From Pricia mediterranea (GTDB lineage Bacteria > Bacteroidota > Bacteroidia > Flavobacteriales > Flavobacteriaceae), in the NCBI RefSeq assembly GCF_032248455.1, contig NZ_JAVTTP010000001.1, positions 558,001-622,000 on the forward strand: a stretch of 64,000 nucleotides of DNA, in the 5' to 3' direction. This document shows, in pieces, positions 51,453-60,035 of the stretch. The translations under genes and the position numbers were made by a program. Below the pieces are notes generated by a model. The model saw nothing but the letters and a program-made list of their open reading frames with translations. It was not told where the DNA came from and did not search any database. Each line of letters starts with the position of its first letter. The stretch's first letter is position 1.

Positions 51453-51995
51453 ATTGGAAATAGAAGACTAAAAGAATTTCCAATAAAGTTGCTGAACAAG
51501 CAAGTGATGGTCGAAGCTTTTCAGGCGCAGGTGTACCTTTCCTACGCCTCATGGGCCGAAGTGAACAGCTTTGCAGGTATCGCCAACTTTTTATACGGTC
51601 ATATGCACGAACGGGAGCATATGTTCAAAATTTTGAAGTACATCAACGACCGCGGGGGGGGGAAAGCCAAGATCGAGGCCATCGACAAAGCACCGGAAAA
51701 TCCCAAGGATATTGGGGACTGCCTCCAAAAAATATTAAAACACGAAATCGACAATTCCAAGAAAATAGACCAGATCGTCAACCTTGCCCACGAGGAAAAG
51801 GATTGGGCGACATTTAGTTTCGGACAATGGTTCGTACAGAAGCAAATCGAGGAAGAGAGCTTGGTTAACGGGATTATCGATAAATACAACCTCGCCTCCA
51901 CCGAAGTGGACGGAAATACAAGTCTGTACGAAATGGACCGGGACCTGACCAACGCCTCACAAGAAGCGGAGACCCCTAGGGAAGAGGAATTCTAA
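51453..51995 (+). CDS. Ferritin, start codon abnormal
   Basis: The ferritin fold is seen from LLNKQVMVEAFQAQVYLSYA onward, with ferroxidase residues Glu (VMVE), E-R-E-H in MHEREHMFKILKYI, and QIEEESLVNGIIDKYN. In-frame sequence upstream, NRRLKEFPIKLLNKQV, aligns with the normal N-terminal helix, but no ATG, GTG or TTG precedes it in frame: ATT at 51453 (or ATC 51450) is at the expected place. TTG 51489 would skip about 12 residues. Either a rare ATT start, a mutated start codon, or a sequence error. Ferritin stores iron as ferric mineral in the cytoplasm. The C-terminal tail is acidic (EETPREEEF). Confidence 0.8.
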   Translation: MGNRRLKEFPIKLLNKQVMVEAFQAQVYLSYASWAEVNSFAGIANFLYGHMHEREHMFKILKYINDRGGGKAKIEAIDKAPENPKDIGDCLQKILKHEIDNSKKIDQIVNLAHEEKDWATFSFGQWFVQKQIEEESLVNGIIDKYNLASTEVDGNTSLYEMDRDLTNASQEAETPREEEF

Positions 51996-52120
51996 ACCCT
52001 CAATACAACAGAAAACTTGCGGCAGGTTGCTCCGTTATCCCCAAAAACAAATGTCGTACATGTGCTGTACATAATGTGGAAAAGATGCGCAGAACATTAG
52101 GAAAACTTTTGTTCTAAAAA

Positions 52121-52152
52121 GTTCGTAATATTACGAACCATTTATACTTTTG
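52121..52152 (+). promoter_or_regulatory. GTTCGTAATATTACGAAC operator and -7 element
   Basis: The 18-bp perfect palindrome GTTCGTAATATTACGAAC (52121-52138) is followed by 6 bp and TACTTTTG (52145-52152), an exact TAnnTTTG. Same geometry as at 41172 and 41837. The TTCG half occupies the -33 position (19-bp spacing), so binding would compete with RNA polymerase. Confidence 0.7.
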
Positions 52153-52197
52153 TGGTGGAATTATTAATCTTATTCACCTAAATTAAAATTAAACATC

Positions 52198-52593
52198 ATG
52201 AAAAGAGTTATTAAAAGTTTTAGTGTGTTGTTTTTGGCCACCTTGTTTTTAGCGGCATGCAGCAACGATGACAATGGCAACGACAACGGCTTGGAAGGTA
52301 CCGAAGTGGCCGTCGGCGTTTATAAGGGGTATGTTGGGTATAGCAAGAACGGAGAGCGGATTGAAAACCTACAGGGAACCGTTGAGGTCACCCGCGAGGG
52401 CAATATCTATGACTTCGATTTTTCAAATGATATACCCGATTTAGAGGACATAGCCATGAAAGCAGAGGGCAATATCTTGATCAATAGAGATAAGACCATC
52501 AAAGGTGTGCTTAAAATAGTACAGAACGAGAATAAATTAATTATCGATTACAAAAGTGCCGGAGAACGTTGGGATGCCCAGGCTGTCAAATAG
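52198..52593 (+). CDS. Small lipoprotein, function unknown
   Basis: A protein of 131 residues. Signal peptide with lipobox LFLATLFLAACSND (Cys 21), an Asp/Asn-rich spacer, then predicted beta-strands: VAVGVYKGYVGYSKNGERIE, LQGTVEVTREGNIYDFDFSN, IKGVLKIVQNENKLIIDY. The pattern suggests a lipocalin-like or small barrel fold; no family name can be given. Monocistronic, with a strong terminator at 52667. The promoter carries the window's best copy of the GTTCG-N8-CGAAC dyad, linking it to the GbsR-type regulator. Confidence 0.85.
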   Translation: MKRVIKSFSVLFLATLFLAACSNDDNGNDNGLEGTEVAVGVYKGYVGYSKNGERIENLQGTVEVTREGNIYDFDFSNDIPDLEDIAMKAEGNILINRDKTIKGVLKIVQNENKLIIDYKSAGERWDAQAVK

Positions 52594-52666
52594 TACGCGC
52601 CCGTACCATTGGCCTTAGGCAATCGATACGTTTTGGTTAAAAGCTATGATACCATATCGATTATTC

Positions 52667-52714
52667 GATACGGGCAGTTGTCTTCTTTTGGAAAATTGCC
52701 CGTATCTATTTTTA
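52667..52714 (+). terminator. Terminator after the small lipoprotein gene
   Basis: GATACGGGCA (52667-52676) pairs with TGCCCGTATC (52697-52706), a perfect 10-bp stem with a 20-nt loop, then TATTTTT. Confidence 0.85.
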
Positions 52715-52767
52715 GAACTGCAAACGCGTCCGTTCTAAACTTTTTATAAAATTGTAAATTAGCAGCC

Positions 52768-54171
52768 ATGACGGAAAAGAAAATGAAAAAATTAGGCTAT
52801 CAGGTCATCGACGTCATTGTAGATCATCGTCACAACCTTTCGTCAAAGCGCGTGTTCAATAAGCCGGACTTCGAGTTTCTCGATAGTATGATAAATCCGA
52901 CAATGCCTTTGGAGGCTGACGATCCGACTGCGGTATTCAAGGAACTGAACCAAATGGTTTCGGAGCATGTCACCCATATAGACCATCCACGATTCTTTTC
53001 CTTTATTCCCGGGCCCAGCAACTATTACAGCGTACTGGCCGACACCCTATCCACCGGCCACAACGTCTTCGCCGGCCATTGGATGGGCGGGGCCTACGCC
53101 TCAATGGTGGAGACCCGTACCTTGGACTGGCTCGCGAACATCATGGAATATCCAGAAGGAAGCGGTGGCATCTTTACCAGTGGCGGTTCTATGGCCAATC
53201 TTACCGCCCTCGTGGCGGCACGGGAGAACAAACTGCCGGAAGACCATTCCAAAGGCACCATCTACTATTCGGAACAGACCCACTCCTCCTTGTCAAAGGC
53301 CCTCAGAATATTGGGCTTTAAACCTGAAAACATGCGCAAAATCGATTCCGACGAACAGTTTCGGATCGATACCACGGCACTGCTTACGACCATTGAAAAG
53401 GATGTAAAAAAAGGATTTAGACCCTTTTGCATCATAGGTAATGCGGGCACCACCAATACCGGGGCAGTGGATGACCTGAACGCCTTATCACAACTGGCCA
53501 AAGAACACCAGCTTTGGTTTCACATTGACGCCGCTTACGGCGGGGCCGCGATGTTATCCAAAGAACACCAACACAAGCTCAAAGGCATCGGAAAGGCCGA
53601 CTCGATTACATTAGACCCCCATAAATGGTGGTTTCAGCCTTATGAAATGGGATGTCTTCTCGTACAGGACCGGCAAACCCTGAAGAAAGCGTTCAGCGTG
53701 CAGGCCGAATATCTGGCCGACACTGTCGGGGATTCACGCGAGATCAATTATTACGAACACGGGGTTCAGCTATCCCGTTCGTTCCGAGCTTTAAAACTAT
53801 ATACGTTTTTCCGTTGCGTAGGCCTGAATAAGATCGGGGAAGATGTATCCCGAGGGTTCGAAAATGCCGCTTATATCGAAACGCTGTTACAACAAAAGGA
53901 CTATTGGGAAATCATTACTAAACCTTACTTGGGCATCATTTCGTTCAGGGCGAAGCTTTTCGAAAGCGAGGACAAAAACGATGCACTGAACGCCAAGTTA
54001 TCCCAACACGTACTCGATAACGGCTACGCGATGATCAATACTACCCAACTGAAAGGCCACACCGCTTTGAGAATGTGCCCCATTCATCCGGAAACGACAA
54101 CGGCCTTTTTAGACAAGACCTTTGAAATCATGAACGCGTTTATCGAACGTAAAAATGCCAATTCTTTGTAA
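52768..54171 (+). CDS. PLP-dependent decarboxylase (aromatic-amino-acid/DDC family)
   Basis: A protein of 467 residues, group II decarboxylase. Motifs: HPRFFSFIPGPSNYYSVLAD, GIFTSGGSMANLTALVAARE, SSLSKALRILGF, CIIGNAGTTNTGAVDDL, HIDAAYGGAAMLS, and the PLP lysine in LDPHKWWFQPYEMGCLLV (DPHKW). The family decarboxylates aromatic L-amino acids or glutamate-like substrates, and the DDC-type layout favours aromatic substrates. Intact. TAAATTAG at 52755 is a near -7 box. It is followed by a cardiolipin synthase gene after 85 bp, but no functional link is evident. Confidence 0.92.
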   Translation: MTEKKMKKLGYQVIDVIVDHRHNLSSKRVFNKPDFEFLDSMINPTMPLEADDPTAVFKELNQMVSEHVTHIDHPRFFSFIPGPSNYYSVLADTLSTGHNVFAGHWMGGAYASMVETRTLDWLANIMEYPEGSGGIFTSGGSMANLTALVAARENKLPEDHSKGTIYYSEQTHSSLSKALRILGFKPENMRKIDSDEQFRIDTTALLTTIEKDVKKGFRPFCIIGNAGTTNTGAVDDLNALSQLAKEHQLWFHIDAAYGGAAMLSKEHQHKLKGIGKADSITLDPHKWWFQPYEMGCLLVQDRQTLKKAFSVQAEYLADTVGDSREINYYEHGVQLSRSFRALKLYTFFRCVGLNKIGEDVSRGFENAAYIETLLQQKDYWEIITKPYLGIISFRAKLFESEDKNDALNAKLSQHVLDNGYAMINTTQLKGHTALRMCPIHPETTTAFLDKTFEIMNAFIERKNANSL

Positions 54172-54256
54172 CTTGATCGTCCATCCTTGAGCGCCTGCTT
54201 CCAAAGACCCGATAAATGGGTAATGAAAATAGAGTACCAACCTAAGACCATCTTAC

Positions 54257-55711
54257 ATGAACTGGTTACTACTTTTCGAAATAGTTTACATCATTATCGT
54301 GCTCTTGGTCAGTTTACGGGTCGTGTACGACACCCGAAGTAGCGTAAAGGCATTGGCCTATATCCTATTTATTGTTTTTGTTCCCTTTATCGGAATCATT
54401 TTCTACTTTTCTTTTGGGGTTAATTATCGCAAGAGAAAGTTATATAGCAAAAAAATAGTACATGATGAGCAACTGCGCCAAGAAATTCGGTCCCGTATGT
54501 TCAGTTATTCCGATAAAGTGTTCAACTCTGGGGGGATCGGCGAGACGCACCACAATCTGGCCGAATTCGTAAGACGGTCCGCAAGTAGCCCACTGACCTC
54601 GAACAATGCCGTAAAATTGTTGTTGAACGGGGAAGAGAAATTTCCGGAAGTGCTTAAAGCATTGGAAGCCGCCCAACACCACATCCATATCGAATATTAC
54701 ATTTATGAAGACGATACGACGGGAAATTCGATAGCCGACGTCCTCATTAAAAAAGCGAGGGAAGGAATCGAAGTCCGATTTATGTACGATGCCTTTGGCA
54801 GTAACAGTCTGCAAAGAAATTTTATACAAAAACTCGAAACAGCGGGCGTACAGACCGCGCCCTTCTACGAAATTAAACTGCTGGCCTTCGCCAACCGCCT
54901 GAATTACAGAAACCACCGGAAAATCATTGTCATTGACGGAACGACAAGTTTTATAGGCGGAATCAACATTAGCGATAAGTATCGAAATGACGGAGTTGGC
55001 AAAAGCGAGCTGTTTTGGCGCGATACCCATTTGATGCTCAACGGCCCGGCCACGGCCTTTCTGCAATACCTCTTTCTTTGCGATTGGAATTTTGCAAGCC
55101 AAAATTCCCTCATCTATGACGAGATCTATTTTCCTCCGCCCACGCTCAAAAAGGAAATTGGGAAGGAAATTGTACAACTGGTGCCTTCGGGACCCGATTC
55201 GGACCTCCCCGTTATTCTATATTCCCTCTTGGAAGTCATCGGTGCCGCGAAAAATAAGATTTTAATTACCAGTCCCTATTTCATACCCGGTGAAAGCCTG
55301 ATGGACACCTTGGTCATCGCGGCACAAGGCGGACTGAAAGTACAGATAATTGTCCCCGGGATTTCTGATTCTAAAATGGTCAATGCGGCGGCCCGTTCGT
55401 ATTATACCGAACTTTTAAAATACGGGGTAGAGGTATTTTTGTACAACAAGGGCTTTGTACACGCCAAAACCATGGTCGTTGACGACAACTTGGCCATCGT
55501 AGGTTCCGCCAATATGGACTACCGCAGCTTCGACCTTAATTTTGAAGTCAATGCCCTGATTTACGGAAAGGAGATTGCGGGACAATTGGAATCTGCTTTT
55601 CTAAAGGATTTAGAAGAGTGTTCGCAAATCGACGTTACCACCTGGTTGAACCGGCCCACCTACGTGCGTCTTTGGGAAAAGGTCGTGCGTTTGCTGTCTC
55701 CCTTCCTGTAA
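54257..55711 (+). CDS. cls: Cardiolipin synthase (PLD superfamily)
   Basis: A protein of 484 residues. Two N-terminal helices (LLLFEIVYIIIVLLVSLRVV, AYILFIVFVPFIGIIFYFSF) anchor it in the inner membrane. Two HKD catalytic motifs: NHRKIIVIDGTTSFIGGINI (first) and VHAKTMVVDDNLAIVGSANM (second), each with HxKxxxxD, followed by DYRSFDLNFEVN. The order and spacing match bacterial ClsA-type enzymes that condense two phosphatidylglycerols, releasing glycerol. A C-terminal PTYVRLWEKVVRLLSPFL end is typical. ATG 54257 is the only sensible start. Regulation not visible. Confidence 0.95.
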   Translation: MNWLLLFEIVYIIIVLLVSLRVVYDTRSSVKALAYILFIVFVPFIGIIFYFSFGVNYRKRKLYSKKIVHDEQLRQEIRSRMFSYSDKVFNSGGIGETHHNLAEFVRRSASSPLTSNNAVKLLLNGEEKFPEVLKALEAAQHHIHIEYYIYEDDTTGNSIADVLIKKAREGIEVRFMYDAFGSNSLQRNFIQKLETAGVQTAPFYEIKLLAFANRLNYRNHRKIIVIDGTTSFIGGINISDKYRNDGVGKSELFWRDTHLMLNGPATAFLQYLFLCDWNFASQNSLIYDEIYFPPPTLKKEIGKEIVQLVPSGPDSDLPVILYSLLEVIGAAKNKILITSPYFIPGESLMDTLVIAAQGGLKVQIIVPGISDSKMVNAAARSYYTELLKYGVEVFLYNKGFVHAKTMVVDDNLAIVGSANMDYRSFDLNFEVNALIYGKEIAGQLESAFLKDLEECSQIDVTTWLNRPTYVRLWEKVVRLLSPFL

Positions 55712-55759
55712 TCAATCGCTCAACTCGAATCGACAAATTTTGACATCAAGTTTTTGAAA

Positions 55760-56710
55760 ATGAATAGGTTATGCGTCATCTGCTTGCTAAGTATTTGTTT
55801 TACGGCCTTTGCCCAGCGTTCTTCGGGGGATGGCAAACCCGATAAATTCCGGTTACAGAGATCAGACCCAAATTCGGCAGCTACCTCTACACGGGTTCTG
55901 CATTGAGCGATGCGGGATTGTTAGATGCCGGATATGGGGTATTGAGTATTAAAATGGGATGGCAATCGAGCAATACGGTAAGCTGGTCGAGTCACTACAA
56001 ATAACCCGACCGACAAAAGGGTTTCCCCCTCCGAAATCGAAGCGGACCGCATTGCGTTCGACCGTCCCTACGCCGGACTGCTCTATGGCCGCTTCGAGAC
56101 CGTCTATACCTTTAATCGGTCATTTCTTAAAGGGACGCTGCTTCTCGGCATCATGGGTCCCGCTTCGTTGGCAGGAAAATTTCAGGATTGGTTTCACGAC
56201 GAGATAACCCATGACCCCATCTTCGACGAATGGAAATACCAAGTGCCGAATCAATCCATTTTTAATGCCGATCTCACCTATGGTTATGATTTTTTACCGA
56301 ACCGCAAATGGTTCGATGTGTACAGCGCCATAAACGCCCGCCTCGGAAACCTGTACATCGACGCCTCCCCTACCCTTGGGGTACGATTCGGGAAGTTTAA
56401 CAAACTGGCACATTCCTTGGCCACGGATAATGCAATCCTTTTGAACCCGGCGGATTGGGAACTTTTGGTCCAAGCTACTATCGGTGGCAGCGTAAACCTA
56501 TTTGATGGCACGGCCCAGGGAAGCCTTTTCCGTCGCGATTTCGAATACGCCGTCGATGACTTGAAACTATTCAATGCGGTCACGACCCTGAGCCTCTATG
56601 CTACTTTCAAACGCATTTCCTTGGGTATCGAACATCATTTCCTATACGGAAAGGTGGTCCCTACAGAACGGCATGTCTATGCCAGAACGATTTTCAAATA
56701 TCGGTTTTAA
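55760..56710 (+). pseudogene. Broken LpxR/DUF2219 (lipid A deacylase-like) gene
   Basis: Begins MNRLCVICLLSICFTAFAQ (signal peptide), then frame changes near 55855: another frame gives IRPKFGSYLYTGSALSDAGL and GYGVLSIKMGWQSSN, and a third from about 56002 gives PTDKRVSPSEIEADRIAFDR, PYAGLLYGRFETVYTFN and the barrel up to stop 56708-56710. DRPYAGLLYG matches the LpxR motif DRPYAGWLYG. At least two frameshifts interrupt it, so a full product is unlikely; the long last frame from about 56000 lacks a signal. LpxR removes the 3'-acyloxyacyl group of lipid A. The 3' end overlaps the convergent EamA gene by 17 bp. Confidence 0.75.
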
Positions 56711-57611
56711 AGCGAGGTTTTGGACCGGTGCCTCCCATCCTCAGATATTGGAAGTCAAAAAGAGGCTTGTTTATAAATGTTATTGCAATCCCGAAAAGCA
56801 ATATAATTCCCCCGAAAACCATTTGCAGGGTGATGGCCTCACCGAGAAGCGCCCACGCCAATACGGCAGTGATAAAGGCCTGCGCCAACAGACTCAGCGA
56901 CACCCGGGTTGTGCGAATGTGCCGGATGGCATAGTTGAGCGCAAACCAGGCCATCAGCTGACAAACAACGGCCTGGATGCCCAACACCGTCCAAGCGGCA
57001 GGTTCGAATCCGTAAAACGCTTCCCCCGCCAAAAGATTGATCACCCCCAAAAAAATAGAGGAAGCAAAAAGATTGATGAGCATAAAGGAAGGAATGTTCA
57101 TTTGCGCCAACACCTTTTTGGAGACCAAGAGGTAAGCGGCATAAAAAACACCCGAAAGTATCCCGAAGACAAAGGCCCGATCGAATTCCAGTTGCGCAAA
57201 AAAGTGAAAGCCGACGATCACGACCATCCCCAATAGGGCCACCAAGGTGCCGATCCAAAAATTAACGGTCGGACGGTCCTTTAAAAACAAGAACATTCCC
57301 ATCCCCACCCAAATGGGCGAAAGATTGGTCAGGAGGGAGGCTTGGGTAGCGGTAGATTCTTCTATGGCTATGTTCCAGACCGCAACGTCCGAACCGAACA
57401 ACACCCCGCTCAGGACAGCCAGTAAAGTCAATGGCACACCGGGCCACCGCCACTGCTTTTTTAGGAGCACGATGGGCACCAGTAAGACAAAAGCGATTGC
57501 CATCCGATAAAATGCGGAAATCAGTCCCGAAGTATATCCCAATTTTACAAGGACGGGAAAGATGGAGATTCCGAGGATTCCCACAACCAAAGCGATTCTA
57601 GGTTTTGTCAT
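56694..57611 (-). CDS. EamA/DMT superfamily permease
   Basis: A protein of 305 residues with ten hydrophobic helices in two EamA halves: IALVVGILGISIFPVLVKLG, FYRMAIAFVLLVPIVLLKKQ, LTNLSPIWVGMGMFLFLKDR and, in the second half, LSLLAQAFITAVLAWALLGE with TLQMVFGGIILLFGIAITFI. The repeated (N/S)Lxx(L/A)xxxxLAxxxLxE motif (PIW...DRP; LAQAF..LLGE) is typical of drug/metabolite exporters. Substrate unknown. Its last 17 bases overlap the end of the converging LpxR-like pseudogene. Confidence 0.9.
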   Translation of the reverse strand: MTKPRIALVVGILGISIFPVLVKLGYTSGLISAFYRMAIAFVLLVPIVLLKKQWRWPGVPLTLLAVLSGVLFGSDVAVWNIAIEESTATQASLLTNLSPIWVGMGMFLFLKDRPTVNFWIGTLVALLGMVVIVGFHFFAQLEFDRAFVFGILSGVFYAAYLLVSKKVLAQMNIPSFMLINLFASSIFLGVINLLAGEAFYGFEPAAWTVLGIQAVVCQLMAWFALNYAIRHIRTTRVSLSLLAQAFITAVLAWALLGEAITLQMVFGGIILLFGIAITFINKPLFDFQYLRMGGTGPKPRFKTDI

Positions 57612-57718
57612 TTGTGAACTCTTAGAACCGGCTAAATTAATCCTTATTCCTATTGGGCCATGTTAAGTATTCCTCAAAATAAACACATGATAAATATCAG
57701 GGGACGAACGCGGTCACT

Positions 57719-58666
57719 TCAGTCCAACTCCGACCATACCTTTTCGATAAGTTTCTTTGTCGCCCGGATTCCTTCCGGTTCGGCCATTGTCTCTCCTTCG
57801 AACTCGATACCGATATAGCCGTCAAAACCCGAATCCTTCACCAACTGAAGCATTTTTCGGTAGTCGATGATGGTTTCGTTTCCCTTCTCATCGAAAGCAT
57901 AGGATTTTGCGCTGACCCCTTTGGCATAGGGCAAAAAGTCCGCAACGCCCTGATAAGGGTCGTACACTTTTTCACAGTCGTCGTTCTGGATGCTGCCCCA
58001 TTGCTTGCTCAAACACCAATTGCCAAAATCCGGTAATGTACCCAGAAAGGGACTGTCCACTTGCTGCAGGATGTTTGCCATAAATGCTCCGTCGGACGTA
58101 TGCAATCCATGATTTTCCACTAGCACGTTGATGTCCTGTTTTTCCCCGTACCCGGCCAAACTTCCCAGGCCATCGACCAAGGCGGCCTGTAATTGCGGCT
58201 TGGTACCCTTCCCAAATGCATTGACACGGATGGAATGGCATCCTAAAACTTTAGCGGCATCTACCCATTTAAAATGGTTGGTTACCGCGGTTTTCCGATC
58301 GGTAGCCACCGGATTTCCCAAGTCCCCTTCATTGTCCACCATAATGAGCAGGCTTTTAACACCAACATCATCGGCCCGACCTTTCAATTGAGACCAGAAT
58401 TGGTCGTTCAACGCCTTATCCATGTAAAACTGGTTTACGTATTCGACCGCTGAGACGTTGTAGTCTTCCTTGGCAATCCGAGCAAAATCGACGGCCTGCA
58501 CCTCCCCTTTTTCCAAGGCCCGGTGCAGGGACCATTGGGCCAGGGACAGCTTTAGATCATTGTTTTCCGGTTTACGAAATCCCTTGGCCCAAGACATGGC
58601 CGGAAGAATGGTAGCGGCAGCTGTAGCCAGGACCGACTTTTCCAAAAAATTTCTTCTTGTATTCAT
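57719..58666 (-). CDS. Exported sugar phosphate isomerase/epimerase-like TIM-barrel protein
   Basis: A protein of 315 residues. A Tat-type N-terminus (MNTRRNFLEKSVLATAAATI, twin arginine plus hydrophobic core ending SWAKG) precedes an AP-endonuclease-2/xylose-isomerase-like barrel: DLKLSLAQWSLHRALEKGEV, VSAVEYVNQFYM, INVLVENHGLHTSDGAFMA (Glu), GTLPDFGNWCL (Asp) and GIEFEGETMAEPEGIRATKK. The Tat-exported TIM-barrel group is common in Bacteroidota polysaccharide catabolism; metal-binding Glu and Asp seem present. The exact substrate is unknown. ATG 58666 gives the correct signal; an upstream frame start is not needed. Confidence 0.9.
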   Translation of the reverse strand: MNTRRNFLEKSVLATAAATILPAMSWAKGFRKPENNDLKLSLAQWSLHRALEKGEVQAVDFARIAKEDYNVSAVEYVNQFYMDKALNDQFWSQLKGRADDVGVKSLLIMVDNEGDLGNPVATDRKTAVTNHFKWVDAAKVLGCHSIRVNAFGKGTKPQLQAALVDGLGSLAGYGEKQDINVLVENHGLHTSDGAFMANILQQVDSPFLGTLPDFGNWCLSKQWGSIQNDDCEKVYDPYQGVADFLPYAKGVSAKSYAFDEKGNETIIDYRKMLQLVKDSGFDGYIGIEFEGETMAEPEGIRATKKLIEKVWSELD

Positions 58667-58865
58667 ATCGTTAAAGATAAAACATTTGGCATCATCCACC
58701 TGTATTATAGACCTTCTCTAAACAGCGGCACTGGCCGCCGCCACTTCTTTCTTCATTTTCTCCTTTTCCCGTACCTCGCGGTTGTGGCCCAAGACATTTT
58801 TCTTCGGATGCATTCGCGCAACTATTGAAAATGCCTTTATTCGATATACCACCCCTGAGGCTAGC

Positions 58866-59807
58866 TTACAGGTTGGCAATCGACTTTTTGACGCTCTCGA
58901 ATTCTTCCATCACCTCCGATACGATTTCAGCGGCAGGTTTGATTTCATGGATAAGGGCGGATACCTGTCCGATTTCCAGTTCGCCCTCTTCCATATCGCC
59001 ATCGAACATGCCGCGTTTAGCCCTAGCGCGGCCCAACAGCGTCCGCAGCTCTTTGGCAGTAGCGCCACGAGCGTATGCATCCTGAACATCGCGATAAAAT
59101 TTATTCTTCAGCAGCCGCACGGGCGCCAACTCTTTTAAGGTCAAATGGGTATCACCTTCCCCTGCTTCCACTACCTTTTGTTTAAACAGGGCGTGGGAGG
59201 AAGCTTCGGGACTGGCCACAAAACGACTGCCGACCTGTACTCCATCGGCCCCTATAACCATGGCTGCCAGCATGGCGCGGCCCGTAGCGATACCCCCGGC
59301 AGCAATAAGCGGAATAGCAATGGCCTCACGTACGGCGGGAACCAGGACCAACGTAGTAGTTTCTTCCCGTCCGTTATGTCCCCCCGCTTCAAAACCTTCG
59401 GCCACTACGGCATCGACCCCCGCGTCCTGGGCTTTCAGGGCAAATCTGACACTACTGACTACGTGCGCCACGCGTGCTCCGTTCTCCTTTAAATACGATG
59501 TAAAGGTTTTGGGATTGCCGGCGGAAGTAAACACAATTTTCACCCCGAGTTCGACGATGATTTCCATGAGCTTGTCCACATCCGGGTACATTAAAGGAAC
59601 GTTTACCCCAAAAGGCCGGTCCGTTGCCCGTTGGCATTTTTCGATATGCTCGCGCAATACTTCGGGGTACATGGAGCCGGACCCGATAATGCCCAGGCCC
59701 CCGGCATTCGAAACCGCCGAGGCCAAACGCCACCCACTGGCCCAGACCATCCCGGCCTGAATAAGCGGATAGTCGATGTCGAAAAGTTCCGTGATACGAT
59801 TGTTCAT
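58866..59807 (-). CDS. Nitronate monooxygenase family (FMN oxidoreductase)
   Basis: A protein of 313 residues: TIM-barrel FMN enzyme of the NMO/FabK superfamily. DIDYPLIQAGMVWASGWRLA, NAGGLGIIGSGSM, VSSVRFALKAQDAGVDAVVA, EGFEAGGHNGREETT, IPLIAAGGIATGRAM and GADGVQVGSRFVAS (phosphate-binding). The EAGGHNG motif carries the His of this family. Candidate activities are nitronate oxidation or enoyl-ACP reduction (FabK); sequence alone does not decide. Both adjacent genes are on the minus strand but are separated by about 200 bp and have distinct functions. Confidence 0.9.
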   Translation of the reverse strand: MNNRITELFDIDYPLIQAGMVWASGWRLASAVSNAGGLGIIGSGSMYPEVLREHIEKCQRATDRPFGVNVPLMYPDVDKLMEIIVELGVKIVFTSAGNPKTFTSYLKENGARVAHVVSSVRFALKAQDAGVDAVVAEGFEAGGHNGREETTTLVLVPAVREAIAIPLIAAGGIATGRAMLAAMVIGADGVQVGSRFVASPEASSHALFKQKVVEAGEGDTHLTLKELAPVRLLKNKFYRDVQDAYARGATAKELRTLLGRARAKRGMFDGDMEEGELEIGQVSALIHEIKPAAEIVSEVMEEFESVKKSIANL

Positions 59808-60035
59808 AGTTGTACAATGATTAAGGAAGGTAGTACTGGACCAACTACTCTAAGGTGATGACCTAAGGCAATGACGTAGCACAATAATACTTAAGACGTA
59901 AAACGGGAAAAATCGCAAATAGGCCATCATAATTTTGTCCTATGTCTTACATCCTACAGTCCTATATCCATTCGTGGTAATGGATCCTTCAACCCGACAG
60001 TTTCAGTTGTCTATCAACGATCTTCAATCCGGTTT

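Noticed and set aside
57000-57012. GGTTCGAATCC, a tRNA T-loop-like string
   Set aside because: It lies inside the intact EamA permease gene with no matching cloverleaf around it.
58718-58813. 31-codon minus-strand frame MHPKKNVLGHNREV...
   Set aside because: Too short, with no ribosome-binding context or family match; could be the tail of a lost gene.
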